The translations under genes and the position numbers were made by a program. Below, piece after piece: positions 1-9,441 of a stretch of DNA of 64,000 bases (its first letter is position 1; each line of letters starts with the position of its first letter). The notes under the pieces are model-generated. The model did not search any database, was not told the origin of the DNA, and worked only from the letters and a program-made list of their open reading frames with translations. This DNA is from Eubacteriales bacterium (GTDB lineage: Bacteria; Bacillota; Clostridia; Lachnospirales; Lachnospiraceae). Where the stretch lies: positions 1 to 64,000 of the forward strand of contig JAUNOP010000009.1 in assembly GCA_030537135.1 (NCBI GenBank), written 5' to 3'.

Positions 1-52
1 ATTACGACTGGGCAGTTACAAGCCCATTACCTTTAGGTGATGGGTAGTTGAC
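1..52 (+). mobile_element. Right end of an IS200/IS605-family element (omega-RNA 3' end)
   Basis: A compact hairpin with arms CCCATTACCT (23-32) and AGGTGATGGG (35-44) and a two-base loop is followed by TAGTTGAC, ending at 52. This layout, a short stem with a TTTA apex followed by a GTTGAC-like end, is typical of the right end of IS200/IS605-family elements and of the scaffold end of TnpB omega-RNA. The transposase or TnpB gene would lie left of position 1. If correct, the bases from 53 on are the flank that the guide would read. The call rests on pattern recognition only. Confidence 0.55.
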
Positions 53-128
53 CCTTTTTACCACAGTGTTATCTTACCATGATTTCCAAAGTCGTGCAAC
101 CAGAGGAAAACCTCATAATTATCACAAA

Positions 129-167
129 GGACGTAGCAGCCGCAGATTATCCGCGGCTGCTATGTCC
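129..167 (-). terminator. Terminator of the FtsX-type exporter gene
   Basis: A 15-bp stem (129-143 paired with 153-167, one G-T wobble) surrounds a 9-base loop. It begins 3 bases after the end of the exporter gene. Read on the minus strand it is followed by TTTGTGAT, a weak U-tract. Confidence 0.75.
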
Positions 168-169
168 TT

Positions 170-2767
170 CTACTGTTCTGTCCTGCGAAGCCTCTCCACA
201 ACACTCTCCTTCTTTCCGATATTCATGGCTGCAAGCGGCACCAGAATTCCCAAAAGCACAAGCACCGGAAATACCAGAAGCATTGGCATAATCACAAAAT
301 GATACCGCATGAACCACATGCTGCCTGTCAGAATTCTCAGGACTGTCTGAGAGAATATGCATCCCAGAACCAGCGAAAAGCAGATGGTAGCTCCTGCATA
401 GTAAAGTCCCTCCAGAACAAGCATTTTGTTAAGCTGCCGTCCTGTCATGCCAATCGCCTGAAGCATGGCAAACTCTCGCTGCCTTGTGACAATGCCTGTA
501 AGAATCGAATTAACAAAATTCAGGACTCCAATGACGCCTATCACAAGGGATAAAAAGCCTCCGACCAGAAGAACCAAATCAGAAAGTCCATAAAATTGCT
601 CTGTCCAGTACTGCTTTGACTGATAATGCATCGTAGGCTCCTGTACAGTGGTATAGTTTTCCAGAAAAGCTTGAATTTGCGCCTCCTTGTCATCCTCTGC
701 GTCAAAGGAATAAATCATAAGGCATTCCTCTGAGGCAAGCTCCTTAAAAACCTCTGCCGAGGTATAATAGCTGAAAGTATTGCCCATCCGGTTTGTCATA
801 TTATAATAATTTTCCTTAATTATCGAGAGAATTTCAAACTCATGCTCCTTTCCATCCATCCCCACCAGCGTGATTTTATCCCCTATCTCGTGCATCAGCG
901 AATCTTCCTCGACCATGTCCTGGTCATCTGTCTGTACAGAAGTCAGAATATATTTTCCGCTCGCAAGTTTCTCTCTGAGAATGTCCGGGTCAGTCTCTCC
1001 CTCCCATATCTCCAGCTTTTCAAAGAAGAAATCCTCCATTCCATACAGAATGCTCATATAGGAATCCTCATCCAGCATATCCAGGGAATGAAAGCGTCCG
1101 TTCCAATAGCTTCCAGGCTCCCCATTTTCATCCACAGGTACATGAGCCGGCACTGTCCAGCTTTCCTTCTTTAAGCCGACTCCAATGCTTGCATACAGTC
1201 TGCCGCCCTCCAGGAATCCATCCAAGCTCTCACATGCCTGTACAAAGGATTCTGTGAGCTTCTCCTCCTGTACGCTTTCCTCAGAAAATCCATAATACTC
1301 ATAGTTAAAATACCCGGCGTTTCCAATCATAAAGTCTGTCAAAACAAAGCGCTTCAGATATTTATCCATGTCAAAGGAATGGGTCAGAGTAAACACGCTG
1401 TTCAGCAAAATCACTGCAAGAGACAGGGAAAGCAGCACAAGCACTGTCCGCTTCTTATTTCTCCCAAGGTTTGACAGAGCCATACGCTCAAGCCTTCCGC
1501 CATCTGTGGAATTCTTTTGCTTTTTGCCGCCCTCTGCGCCCTCTGTGTAGCGGACTGCCTCCACAGGAGACACCTTTGCTGCAACTCTGGCAGGCTTTCC
1601 CGATGAGATCCACACAGTGAACAGGGTAAAGGCTGCTGCCCCTGCAAAAATCAGAGGGTGAAGACTCACATGGACGCTTGCCTGAGCATAGGCAGTCAAT
1701 CTCACAACCATAGGAACAAAAGCCTTTCCAACGAGAAAGCCTGCCAGAAGTCCTGCCGGAATCCCCATTACTCCCAAAAGCATTGCCTGCATCCGAAGGA
1801 TTTTCCGAATCTGTCTCCCTGTGGCTCCTATTGTTTTCAGAAGCCCATAATAACGAATATCGCGGATAACTGAAATCTGAAAAATATTATAAATAATCAG
1901 GTAGCCGGTTATCATAATCAAAAGCAGACCTCCTGCCACAGCTCCCAATGTCACAGGGTCTGCTCCCTGAGAAACATAAGCCCAGTTGCCATTGGAGGCA
2001 ATGTAATCCTCACTCCCCTCATCCAGAGAATAACCACTGTCCAGAATGACTGTTTCCAGCTTTTTCTCTATGTTAAAAGAATTAGAAAAGTTCACATCCA
2101 TGCGGATAGCCCCCACCAAAGAGGCATCCTCTGGATAGGTATAGGCAAGCTCTGATGCGTGAGCCTTAAGATAAGCCTCTGACGCCACGGCAAAGCCCAC
2201 GTTCAGAGCCGGGTCAGCTTTTATGATACCGCTCACAGTAAAATTTCTCTCCACAGTCGTCTTATCATCCATCCGAAGCTGAAGCAAAAGAGTGATTTCC
2301 TGCCCTGCCCGTGCCTCCTTTCCCAGAAGCTCCATGGACACCTCGTCAACCAGAATCTCATTTGCCTCTCTGGGCGCACGGCCATCTATAATTTCTGTAA
2401 AACAGTAGGGATAATGGTATTCTGGATAATACCAAAACTCCATGTGACGCTTGAGAAATTCCGGGTTGCAGACCGTATCTGCAAGCAGCCTGCAGTCTGC
2501 GCTCTCTTTAATCAGAGGATGCTCCCTCAGCTTCCTGTACTGTTCTTCGCTCAGATTCTTGAAAACGCCGTGGCAGGAGCCTCCTGACTGACGCATTGTT
2601 TCCTGCTGAAAGGTCTCGATGCTTCCGATTCCTATGGTAAACAGAGCCGTAAAAAGAAGCGCTGTGAGAGCTATTGCAAAAATCGCGATCGTGTTTCTTG
2701 TGCGTGCTGCGCGAAAGCTTCTTCCTGCAAGTCTGCGCACAGCCTTTTTGTTATTCACCCGATTCAT
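170..2767 (-). CDS. FtsX/MacB-type ABC transporter permease
   Basis: This 865-residue integral membrane protein is the permease half of an ABC exporter. One membrane segment near the N-terminus (about 28-50) is followed by a large extracytoplasmic region. A first FtsX core follows at about 275-390, with the segment [21 protein letters not shown] second membrane segment, a second outer domain and a C-terminal FtsX core (about 735-850, with [20 protein letters not shown]) complete it. The paired [16 protein letters not shown] coupling helices show the internal duplication usual in this family. It overlaps the upstream ATPase gene by 4 bases, so the two are translated together. The two-component genes upstream on the same strand suggest a stress or antimicrobial-peptide response module like BceAB or YtrEF. 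The substrate is not known. No frameshift is seen. Confidence 0.85.
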   Translation of the reverse strand: MNRVNNKKAVRRLAGRSFRAARTRNTIAIFAIALTALLFTALFTIGIGSIETFQQETMRQSGGSCHGVFKNLSEEQYRKLREHPLIKESADCRLLADTVCNPEFLKRHMEFWYYPEYHYPYCFTEIIDGRAPREANEILVDEVSMELLGKEARAGQEITLLLQLRMDDKTTVERNFTVSGIIKADPALNVGFAVASEAYLKAHASELAYTYPEDASLVGAIRMDVNFSNSFNIEKKLETVILDSGYSLDEGSEDYIASNGNWAYVSQGADPVTLGAVAGGLLLIMITGYLIIYNIFQISVIRDIRYYGLLKTIGATGRQIRKILRMQAMLLGVMGIPAGLLAGFLVGKAFVPMVVRLTAYAQASVHVSLHPLIFAGAAAFTLFTVWISSGKPARVAAKVSPVEAVRYTEGAEGGKKQKNSTDGGRLERMALSNLGRNKKRTVLVLLSLSLAVILLNSVFTLTHSFDMDKYLKRFVLTDFMIGNAGYFNYEYYGFSEESVQEEKLTESFVQACESLDGFLEGGRLYASIGVGLKKESWTVPAHVPVDENGEPGSYWNGRFHSLDMLDEDSYMSILYGMEDFFFEKLEIWEGETDPDILREKLASGKYILTSVQTDDQDMVEEDSLMHEIGDKITLVGMDGKEHEFEILSIIKENYYNMTNRMGNTFSYYTSAEVFKELASEECLMIYSFDAEDDKEAQIQAFLENYTTVQEPTMHYQSKQYWTEQFYGLSDLVLLVGGFLSLVIGVIGVLNFVNSILTGIVTRQREFAMLQAIGMTGRQLNKMLVLEGLYYAGATICFSLVLGCIFSQTVLRILTGSMWFMRYHFVIMPMLLVFPVLVLLGILVPLAAMNIGKKESVVERLRRTEQ

Positions 2768-3456
2768 ATCTTTCTCACCGTCCTTTGTACAGAATCCTTG
2801 ATTTTTCCGTCCTCAATGCGGATAATTCTGTCCGCAAGCTGTGCAATCTCCTCATTATGCGTAATCATTACAATGGTCTGCCCAAACCTCTCGCCTGTAA
2901 CCTTGAGAAGACTCAGAACATCCTGGCTTGTCTTGCTGTCCAGATTTCCGGTCGGCTCATCTGCAAGAAGAATGGCAGGCTTTGCGGCAAGGGCTCTGGC
3001 TATGGCAACTCTCTGCTGCTGTCCGCCGGAAAGCTGACTGGGCAGGCTCCTCAGTCTGTCATGGAGACCAAGAAGGGAAATAATCTGCTCCACATAGGCC
3101 TTGTCTACCTGGTTTCCGTCCAGTTCTATGGGAAGGACTATATTTTCGTAGGCATTAAGCACTGGGACGAGATTGTAGCTCTGAAACACAAAGCCTATTT
3201 TCCTTCTCCGAAACACGCAGAGGGCGTCTTTTCTGAGCGCGGAAATATCCTTATTTTCCACAAATACCTTTCCCGCAGTGGGATAGTCCAGACCTCCGAG
3301 CATGTGGAGAAGCGTGGATTTTCCGCTGCCGCTCGTGCCTACGATTGCAAGGAATTCTCCCTTCTCTACTTCCAGATTCACTCCGTCCAGGGCCTTTACC
3401 TGACTGTTTCCGGTTCCGTAGTATTTTCTCAGGTTTTCTGTGCGTAATACCTTCAT
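2764..3456 (-). CDS. MacB/LolD-type ABC transporter ATP-binding protein
   Basis: This 230-residue ATPase energises the FtsX-type permease that follows it with a 4-base overlap. Visible motifs are Walker [10 protein letters not shown] (about 40-48), the Q-loop in FVFQSYNL, the signature [15 protein letters not shown], Walker [10 protein letters not shown] and the H-loop ITHNEE. The GNLDSKTS stretch after Walker B is typical of the MacB/LolD/FtsE group. The start has a good AGGAGG-like site in the sequence upstream of the CAT at 3454-3456. The gene is preceded by a family B repeat and a terminator, so it probably has its own promoter rather than only reading through from the kinase gene. Family is certain; the exported molecule is not. 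Confidence 0.9.
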   Translation of the reverse strand: MKVLRTENLRKYYGTGNSQVKALDGVNLEVEKGEFLAIVGTSGSGKSTLLHMLGGLDYPTAGKVFVENKDISALRKDALCVFRRRKIGFVFQSYNLVPVLNAYENIVLPIELDGNQVDKAYVEQIISLLGLHDRLRSLPSQLSGGQQQRVAIARALAAKPAILLADEPTGNLDSKTSQDVLSLLKVTGERFGQTIVMITHNEEIAQLADRIIRIEDGKIKDSVQRTVRKI

Positions 3457-3500
3457 ATAAGATCAACCTCCTTATTGTTTTTTGAAGGGCAAATTGTCGG

Positions 3501-3612
3501 GCAAGCAGACATTCGCAATACCCACAGGATATGATGTGCGCTTTACGCGAGGGAATTTCCTTGATATGGTCAAGCAGATATTCTCAATCCGCTTTGCTGC
3601 TTGCTCATAACC
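3501..3612 (+). repeat. Family B dispersed repeat, copy B1 (expanded)
   Basis: The block ATTCGCAATACCCACAGGAT and the end GCTGCTTGCTCATAACC match five other intergenic sites in this window. This copy is longer than the roughly 60-bp consensus because about 50 bases, including a second AAGCAGATATTC unit, lie in the middle. It sits between the ABC ATPase gene and the kinase terminator. Confidence 0.75.
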
Positions 3613-3618
3613 AAATAA

Positions 3619-3644
3619 AAGGACAGCCCTTCTTGACTGTCCTT
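3619..3644 (-). terminator. Terminator of the two-component operon
   Basis: The arms AAGGACAG (3619-3626) and CTGTCCTT (3637-3644) form an 8-bp stem. On the minus strand it is followed by TTATTTGG. It lies about 100 bases past the kinase stop codon. Confidence 0.6.
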
Positions 3645-3740
3645 AGTGTAGCATAGAATTCTTTCTGTATTCTTGCCAAAATCTAACGGTTATGAAAGAA
3701 TTGAGAAAGCGCCGCTCTTAGAAAAGCCTCCCCAGAGAAA

Positions 3741-4598
3741 CTACTGGCGCTTCAGATAGAGCTGGAATTCTGAGCCTTGACCAGGGGCAGAATTCACCTT
3801 GATATATCCGTCCTGTTTTCTCAGAATTTCTCTGGCAAGATATAAGCCGATTCCGACTCCCTCCTCCTTATGCATCTCTCTTGCCCTGTAGAACCTGCCG
3901 AATATTTTCGGAATTTCCTCTTCTCTGATTCCCGGCCCCTCATCTTTTACAGAGATGGCTGTATACAAACCATATTCTGTAACAGAAATGGTGACTGTGC
4001 TTGCATTGGGAGCGTATTTTACTGCATTATCAAGGACATTGCCCAGAGCCTCTTTTGTCCATTTCCTGTCAAATATGGCATACATCTCTCCCTGGAAGAG
4101 CTGCTGAATATGAATTTCCTTTTTCTCTGCCTTTAACAGCGCCTCCTGGACTGTCTCTGCAATAAGACTTCCTATTTCCTCCCTCTGGGGTCTGACCTCC
4201 ACAAGATTGCTCTCTAATCTGGACATCTTGGTGAGGGCGTCGATCAAGAATTCCAGCTTATCTGTCTGACGGCCAATTTCTGCAAGAAGCCTCTGGTTCT
4301 CTTCTCTCTGCGGACTTTCCTCCTCTGCCTCCAGATTTTCTGAGAGAAGCGAGACATAGAGCTTGATATTTGTCATAGGAGTTTTGGTCTGATGGGAAAT
4401 ATCGGAAATCAGGCTCTTTATATTCTCTTTTTCCTTCTCAAGATTTGCCCTGGATATGCTGGAATACTCCAGAAATTGCTTCCACCTGGACTCCAGACGC
4501 GACAGTCTGCTCTCGTCATAATCTGCCTCCTGAAACTCCCCGCTAATGGCCTCGTCCAGCATTTGCTCTACTCTGTTTAAGGTTCTTCTTCCAAACAC
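3741..4598 (-). CDS. Sensor histidine kinase without visible membrane segments
   Basis: The protein is 285 residues if it starts at the GTG at 4598, which has an AAGGAGAG site 7 bases upstream and lies 35 bases after the response regulator stop. An ATG at 4700 would also be open but would overlap the regulator gene by 67 bases. Motifs are the H-box SDISHQTKTPMTN (phospho-acceptor His about 69), the N-box DNAVKYAP, the G1 box DEGPGI, the F-box FGRFYRA and the G2 box GVGIGLYLA. A predicted coiled region precedes the H-box. No transmembrane helix is found with either start, unlike most BceS-type kinases linked to FtsX exporters. It should phosphorylate the OmpR-type regulator encoded just upstream. 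Confidence 0.85.
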   Translation of the reverse strand: MFGRRTLNRVEQMLDEAISGEFQEADYDESRLSRLESRWKQFLEYSSISRANLEKEKENIKSLISDISHQTKTPMTNIKLYVSLLSENLEAEEESPQREENQRLLAEIGRQTDKLEFLIDALTKMSRLESNLVEVRPQREEIGSLIAETVQEALLKAEKKEIHIQQLFQGEMYAIFDRKWTKEALGNVLDNAVKYAPNASTVTISVTEYGLYTAISVKDEGPGIREEEIPKIFGRFYRAREMHKEEGVGIGLYLAREILRKQDGYIKVNSAPGQGSEFQLYLKRQ

Positions 4599-4633
4599 GC
4601 CCCTCTCTCCTTTCTGTCCATCTCTCGCTGCCT

Positions 4634-5413
4634 TTACCCTTTTTCTTCTCCCTGCTGCGCTTTTTGCCCGAAACCGCCGCTCTTTTCCTTTTTCTTCCAC
4701 ATGTAGCCCTGTCCATATACAGTCTGAATATAGGAAACCACGCCCTTCTTTCCCTCAAGCTTTGCTCTCAGACGATTGACAGTGACAGACAATGCATTTT
4801 CATCCACAAATTCCCCACCGTTGCTCCAGAGCCTGTCCACAAGAAGATTTCTCGTAAGCACCCTGCCTCTGTTTTCCAGAAAAATACGCAGAAGGCGCTG
4901 TTCGTTTACACTCAAGGAAAGCTCTCTTCCCTGCTTTGTAAAAAGCAGCCTCTCAAAATCAAAGAAAAAATCATCCTCCTCATATTGACCATGAAAAGCG
5001 TTCTGACTGCGGCGAAGCAGAGCGCGGATTCTGGCTCTCAAAACTGCCAGACTAAACGGCTTTGTCATATAGTCGTCCGCTCCAAGTGCAAGTCCCATAA
5101 CCTCGTCCATTTCCATGTCATTAGCAGTAAGCATCAGCACAGGAGCCTTTGACTGCGTCCTGAGCCATTTGAGATAATCGTATCCGCTCCCATCTGGAAG
5201 ATTCACATCCAGAATAATAAGATCTGGTTCATTGGAGGTAAAGGAAGCCTTTGCCTCCTCTATGCTCCCATTCTGAATAAATGACAGGTCCGGCTCTCTG
5301 AGCGCAAGACATATGCCCTCTCTGAGAGTTCTGTCATCTTCTACTACTTGAACTATCAATTTCTTTTCCTGCTTTCCTATCATTTTGTGATTTTCATTTC
5401 TGTCCTGACTCAT
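4634..5413 (-). CDS. OmpR-family response regulator
   Basis: This 259-residue two-domain regulator has an N-terminal receiver domain (about 18-135) with acidic pocket EDD (25-27), phosphorylation site D69 in IILDVNLPDG, the T in MLTAND and the K in MTKPFS. It is followed by an OmpR/PhoB winged-helix domain (about 145-240) ending in GQGYMWKKK. The C-terminal 15 residues are charged and polar. AAGGG lies just before the ATG at 5413. It is the first gene of a regulator-kinase pair and probably controls the ABC exporter encoded downstream. Confidence 0.92.
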   Translation of the reverse strand: MSQDRNENHKMIGKQEKKLIVQVVEDDRTLREGICLALREPDLSFIQNGSIEEAKASFTSNEPDLIILDVNLPDGSGYDYLKWLRTQSKAPVLMLTANDMEMDEVMGLALGADDYMTKPFSLAVLRARIRALLRRSQNAFHGQYEEDDFFFDFERLLFTKQGRELSLSVNEQRLLRIFLENRGRVLTRNLLVDRLWSNGGEFVDENALSVTVNRLRAKLEGKKGVVSYIQTVYGQGYMWKKKEKSGGFGQKAQQGEEKG

Positions 5414-5528
5414 AGACCCTTAGCAGTGTGCATTGTAAGAGAAGCCTGCCAAAGCTTTGCCTCTATTTTATAATCAACCGCATGGGAAGTCAACCTGGAG
5501 CAAAGCCTTTTTATAAACCCCGTCCCGT

Positions 5529-5738
5529 CAAATGGAAATTCGTAATACCCACAGGACACGATATCCGCTGTCACTGTTCACTGCGTTCACATCAACACGC
5601 TTCGCGATGCACAGAAATACCGCAAAATACGGTATTTCGCGCCGCTTGTCTCGGGATTTTCGTACCAGAAGCACGAAAACACCTCGCGGAATAGTCTCTG
5701 TGAACAGTAACTATCCGCTTCGCTGCTTGCTTGATTCG
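5529..5738 (+). repeat. Family B repeat copy B2, split by a family A element
   Basis: The left part (5529-5569) ends in ACACGATATCCGCT and the right part (5712-5738) begins TATCCGCTTCGCTGCTTGCT. Joined at one TATCCGCT they rebuild the family B consensus seen at 34941 and 48908. The family A element occupies 5570-5711. The rest of the 434-base gap between the divergent genes shows only weak promoter-like sequence (TATTATACT near 5770). Confidence 0.85.
5570..5711 (+). mobile_element. Family A element, copy A1: MITE-like insertion with target duplication
   Basis: The 142-bp element has imperfect 12-bp inverted ends, GTCACTGTTCAC (5570-5581) and GTGAACAGTAAC (5700-5711). It is flanked by the 8-bp direct repeat TATCCGCT (5562-5569 and 5712-5719). 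It has no coding capacity. Inside are two hairpins: GAAATACCG/CGGTATTTC (5614-5622/5630-5638) and TTTTCGT/ACGAAAA (5657-5663/5673-5679). Its last 117 bp match copy A2 (33809-33925) at about 94% identity by direct comparison without gaps. Confidence 0.85.
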
Positions 5739-5847
5739 TTAAATTTTACGTGCAAAAATCAGACATATGTATTATACTGATAGCATCAGCATTTTCCCTT
5801 GGGGAGGAAACGGGAAGGTCTTGTTTATTTTGGTTGGGGGACTAAAA

Positions 5848-7644
5848 ATGAAGCACAATAAATGGACCATGCGGAAAGCGATTCTGCTTTTCTGTATTGG
5901 AAGTATATTATTTGCCCTTCTGCTGCAGACATATTTGTTTCAGCAGTCACTGAAAAGGCAAATCCGCTCAGAAAGTATCGCAAACAACGAAATTTCTCTG
6001 CAAAAAATGCAGGCAGACATCTCTTCTTTTATTCATAACCTTAGAACAGAAATGCTCACCATTTATAATGAGACCGATTTAATTCAAAGCCTTCGGGAAG
6101 CAGCCGAAGGAAACGGCGATCTCAAGGACTATTATTGGCGCACCTGGTATCTTGGCAGAAAGCGTTTTACAAAGGACGACCGACTGCTCGCCATGTACCT
6201 GTATGATGCAAATGACCAGCTGGTGAGTACCTATCGGTATAATTCTGTTACGCTGCCCAAAAACATCTATAATGCAGAATATGATACAAATCCTGAGCGC
6301 CTGGAAGAATACGTACATAATGACAACACAGATATCATGATTTCCGGCTATTATAATCCTCAGGAGGATTTGGATATTGTCCGTTTTGTGTTAAAGCTTC
6401 ATAATTACGATGAAGAGCGGCAGCAGATTGGCTATCTGGTCTGTGATATCAACAGCAAGGCCATCACCTCTATCATGGAAAAGTATGTAGATTCTGATCA
6501 TGTATGCCTCTGGCTGCAGCCCTTGCATGATACAGCCATTGCCATGATTGGCTACACTTCCCAGGAGCAGCTGCAGATACAGAAGAGTCTGGCAGAAAGC
6601 ATTGAAAGTTGCGAAGCTTCCATGGATTTACAGGAGGAATATGAAGACTATTATCTCATCCATGTAAACCAGGAAAATTATAACCTGGAAGCCTTTGCCC
6701 TGGTTTCCCAGTCTCTTCTGACTGTTGCCATGAAATCTCTTGTCCGTTCCCTCTTGACCATCATGACCGCCATGATTACCATTACCGCTGCCTTTGTATT
6801 TCTGTTTTCCAGATGGCTCACGAGGCCTGTGGAGGAGATGCGAGACAGCATCATACGCATCAAAAACGGCGAGACCGAGCTGCGCGTACTGCCTGCGGAC
6901 TGGTTCGAGGAGCTGGAAGTTCTGGGAACAGAGTTCAACGAGATGCTGGACCGGATACAGCTCATGGCCAAGGAAGAGTATGAACGTAAGCTTCTTGTCG
7001 AGCGCACGCAATATAAAATGCTGCAGGCACAGATTAATCCTCACTTCCTCTATAATACTCTGGACACCATGAGCGGCATTGCCAATGCCCAGAATTGTAC
7101 GCTTGTCAGCGGGCTCTGCCATTCTCTCTCTGCTATCTTCCGCTACAGCCTGAATATGACAGACGAGCTTTCCACAGTGGAAAAGGAAATGAAGCACGTA
7201 AAAAACTATCTATATGTCATGGATGTACGCAATGGTTTTTCTGTTGCCTATGAATATCAGATTGACGACGACACACTCATGGACTCTCTGCCTCGCATAT
7301 GCCTTCAGCCTATTGTGGAGAATGCCCTCACTCACGGACTCCGAAATGTCCGAAGAAAGGATAAAAGGCTTCTTATTCGTTCCGAGCATCTAGATGGAAA
7401 ACTGCTGCTCACAATTAAGGACAATGGCGCAGGCATGGACGCAGAGGCAATGAACCGGGAGCTGGAAGAAAATGATCCCAAACGAGTAGAAAGCGGTGTT
7501 TCTATCGGAATTCTGAATGTAAACGCGCGCTTGAAAAATCTTTATGGGGATGAGTATGGACTCAGAATTCAAAGTCAGACAGGCGAAGGAACCACTGTAA
7601 TGCTGATGGTTCCCGCTCTTTCCCAGGATACACAGGAGGTATAA
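5848..7644 (+). CDS. YesM-type sensor histidine kinase
   Basis: This 598-residue membrane kinase belongs to the LytS/YesM class (His_kinase plus HATPase_c). An N-terminal membrane segment (about 10-30) is followed by an extracytoplasmic sensor domain to about 290. A second membrane segment and a HAMP linker (LTRPVEEMRDSI) come next. The phospho-acceptor region is QINPHFLYNTLDT, and the ATPase has PIVENALTHGL and DNGAGMD. The ATG at 5848 was chosen because GGGGG lies 7 bases upstream; the upstream ATG at 5767 has no such site and would place extra residues before the membrane segment. The regulator gene starts 2 bases after its stop. The kinase probably senses the sugar handled by the ABC operon downstream. 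Confidence 0.9.
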   Translation: MKHNKWTMRKAILLFCIGSILFALLLQTYLFQQSLKRQIRSESIANNEISLQKMQADISSFIHNLRTEMLTIYNETDLIQSLREAAEGNGDLKDYYWRTWYLGRKRFTKDDRLLAMYLYDANDQLVSTYRYNSVTLPKNIYNAEYDTNPERLEEYVHNDNTDIMISGYYNPQEDLDIVRFVLKLHNYDEERQQIGYLVCDINSKAITSIMEKYVDSDHVCLWLQPLHDTAIAMIGYTSQEQLQIQKSLAESIESCEASMDLQEEYEDYYLIHVNQENYNLEAFALVSQSLLTVAMKSLVRSLLTIMTAMITITAAFVFLFSRWLTRPVEEMRDSIIRIKNGETELRVLPADWFEELEVLGTEFNEMLDRIQLMAKEEYERKLLVERTQYKMLQAQINPHFLYNTLDTMSGIANAQNCTLVSGLCHSLSAIFRYSLNMTDELSTVEKEMKHVKNYLYVMDVRNGFSVAYEYQIDDDTLMDSLPRICLQPIVENALTHGLRNVRRKDKRLLIRSEHLDGKLLLTIKDNGAGMDAEAMNRELEENDPKRVESGVSIGILNVNARLKNLYGDEYGLRIQSQTGEGTTVMLMVPALSQDTQEV

Positions 7645-7646
7645 CC

Positions 7647-9269
7647 GTGAATACACCAAAATATAAGGTTCTTGCAGCAGATGATGAATATTGGAGCAGG
7701 GAAAATATCCGCAATCTGATTTCCTGGGATGAATATTCCATTGAGTTTCTGGAGCCAGCCTGCGACGGAGAGGAAGTGATGGAGCGCATTCCTGAGGATA
7801 GACCAGATATTATTCTCACAGATATCAATATGCCCTTTTTAAGCGGATTGGAGCTTTTGGAACGGCTGAACAAGGAATATCCAGATATCATTACCGTGGC
7901 TGTCAGCGGATATGACGATTTTGCCAAGGTAAAGGGCGTGTTTATTTCCGGAGGAATGGATTATCTCCTCAAGCCCGTGGGCGAGGATGAGCTGATAAAT
8001 GTCCTCACAAAGGCTCTGGGAATTCTGAAGGAACGAGAAGTCAGGAAAAAGTCGGATGAAAACAGCCTTCTTCAAAAATACAAGCTGGCTTCCTTTTTGG
8101 AGGACACAGAATATTCTGCATTGCTCTCAGGAAATCTGTATGGAGGCTCTGAAAAGCAGCTTCATGACTGCAGCTCCTATTCTTTTCCTCCTATGTCCTT
8201 TGTTCTGGTAAAATTTTATGATATCTCAGACATTGCGGCCATGTTTGACCACAATATTCTTGAGATGTCCTGGTCCATCAAGTCCAGACTACGGGAATTC
8301 TTCGGAGCAGAGCGCTGTCTTCTCCTCTTTCATTATAACAGCAAAACCAGTGAATTCCTGCTTGCCGGTACAGCCAGTTTAAGAGAATTACAGGGCTTTG
8401 CCCAAAAGGTCTTAACTGCATTTTCCAAAGAGACCTATGGGCCTGTATCTATAGTGCTTCATGAGCAGAAAAATCTATTGGAGGATATCGGCACGGTTTA
8501 CCGGGAAATGCTTGCCGTACTGGTAACTCGCCCCTTCCGGCGCACGCACTGTATACTTCGCTGTGTGGAAACAGACAAGGATTCTTCTCAGCAGACAGCA
8601 TGGAAATCTGTTGATGTACGTCTGGAAGAAGAGCTGTATCATCTTCTGCTCACCAGACAAAAAGCAGGTGTTCATAGATTAATCTTTGAAACCTGTGATT
8701 TTGAATACTGCGAGGAACAGGGCTGGTCTTATCTGGATGTAAAGCAATACGTAGGAAGAGTGACTAACATTCTGTTCCGGTATGTACAAAGCCAGCTTCC
8801 CGAAATCAGAGCTTTGACAGAGGAAGCCATGGACAATGTAGATTATTATATGGGCTGTCTGGACGCCAGAGAAATGCTCACAACATTAAAGCTTATTCTC
8901 GACAGCCTTTGGGAAAATGAGAACGGAGAATCCTCTGCCTCCATCACCTGCCAGGTACAGCATATCCGCCGCTTTATCGAAAAAAACTATTATGAAAATA
9001 TAACTCTGGCCTCCCTTGCCGAAAAATATCATGTGGATGCCAGTTATCTGTCCCGAATATTCAGCAAGAAATATGGCGAGTCTATCATCGCCTTTCTCAC
9101 CAGAGTTCGCATGGAGCATGCAGTGGAGCTTATGAAGGATCCTGACAAAACCCTTGAGACTATTTCCTTTTTGGTAGGATATGACGATTACAATTACTTT
9201 AGTCGCGTATTCCGCAAAAAGCAGGGCATCAGCCCCAGCGGTTACCGCCGCACATACCTGTCCATGTAG
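7647..9269 (+). CDS. YesN-type AraC-family response regulator
   Basis: This 540-residue regulator begins with a GTG preceded by AGGAGG. The N-terminal receiver domain (about 6-125) has ADDE, phosphorylation site D59 in ILTDINMP, the S in AVSGYDD and the K in LLKPVGED. A long middle region (about 140-430) has no clear domain. Two AraC helix-turn-helix motifs lie at the C-terminus (about 435-538), with LASLAEKYHVDASYLSRIFSK's first helix and VGYDDYNYFSRVFRKK. It is paired with the YesM kinase. The strong terminator after it separates it from the sugar operon it likely activates. Confidence 0.92.
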   Translation: MNTPKYKVLAADDEYWSRENIRNLISWDEYSIEFLEPACDGEEVMERIPEDRPDIILTDINMPFLSGLELLERLNKEYPDIITVAVSGYDDFAKVKGVFISGGMDYLLKPVGEDELINVLTKALGILKEREVRKKSDENSLLQKYKLASFLEDTEYSALLSGNLYGGSEKQLHDCSSYSFPPMSFVLVKFYDISDIAAMFDHNILEMSWSIKSRLREFFGAERCLLLFHYNSKTSEFLLAGTASLRELQGFAQKVLTAFSKETYGPVSIVLHEQKNLLEDIGTVYREMLAVLVTRPFRRTHCILRCVETDKDSSQQTAWKSVDVRLEEELYHLLLTRQKAGVHRLIFETCDFEYCEEQGWSYLDVKQYVGRVTNILFRYVQSQLPEIRALTEEAMDNVDYYMGCLDAREMLTTLKLILDSLWENENGESSASITCQVQHIRRFIEKNYYENITLASLAEKYHVDASYLSRIFSKKYGESIIAFLTRVRMEHAVELMKDPDKTLETISFLVGYDDYNYFSRVFRKKQGISPSGYRRTYLSM

Positions 9270-9340
9270 CAAATTTCTGCACAGAAAAACAAAATCATCA
9301 AAAAAGTGCAAGTCAAATCGGCAAATATGTCCTAACAGTA

Positions 9341-9411
9341 AAAAGCCGGATTATGGTTTACTAAATTCGTAGTTAAGTCGGAGCGAAAACATAAACCATA
9401 ATCCGGCTTTT
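9341..9411 (+). terminator. Strong terminator between regulator and sugar ABC operon
   Basis: The 20-base arm at 9341-9360 (AAAAGCCGGATTATGGTTTA) is perfectly complementary to 9392-9411, with a 31-base loop. The run of T after the stem supports termination of the two-component transcript. The substrate-binding protein gene starts 30 bases further on, so its promoter may overlap the loop. Confidence 0.75.
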
Positions 9412-9441
9412 ATTCTTAAGCATCATAAGGAGGGTGTTCAA

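Noticed and set aside
4599..4700. ATG at 4700 as kinase start
   Set aside because: It overlaps the regulator gene by 67 bases and has no ribosome binding site; the GTG at 4598 has AAGGAGAG upstream.
5414..5847. CRISPR-like array from the repeated blocks
   Set aside because: The repeats are two different interspersed elements, one nested in the other, without regular spacers.
6628..7197. 189-residue minus-strand frame inside the YesM kinase gene
   Set aside because: It is a shadow of a well-supported kinase gene; no start site or family match.
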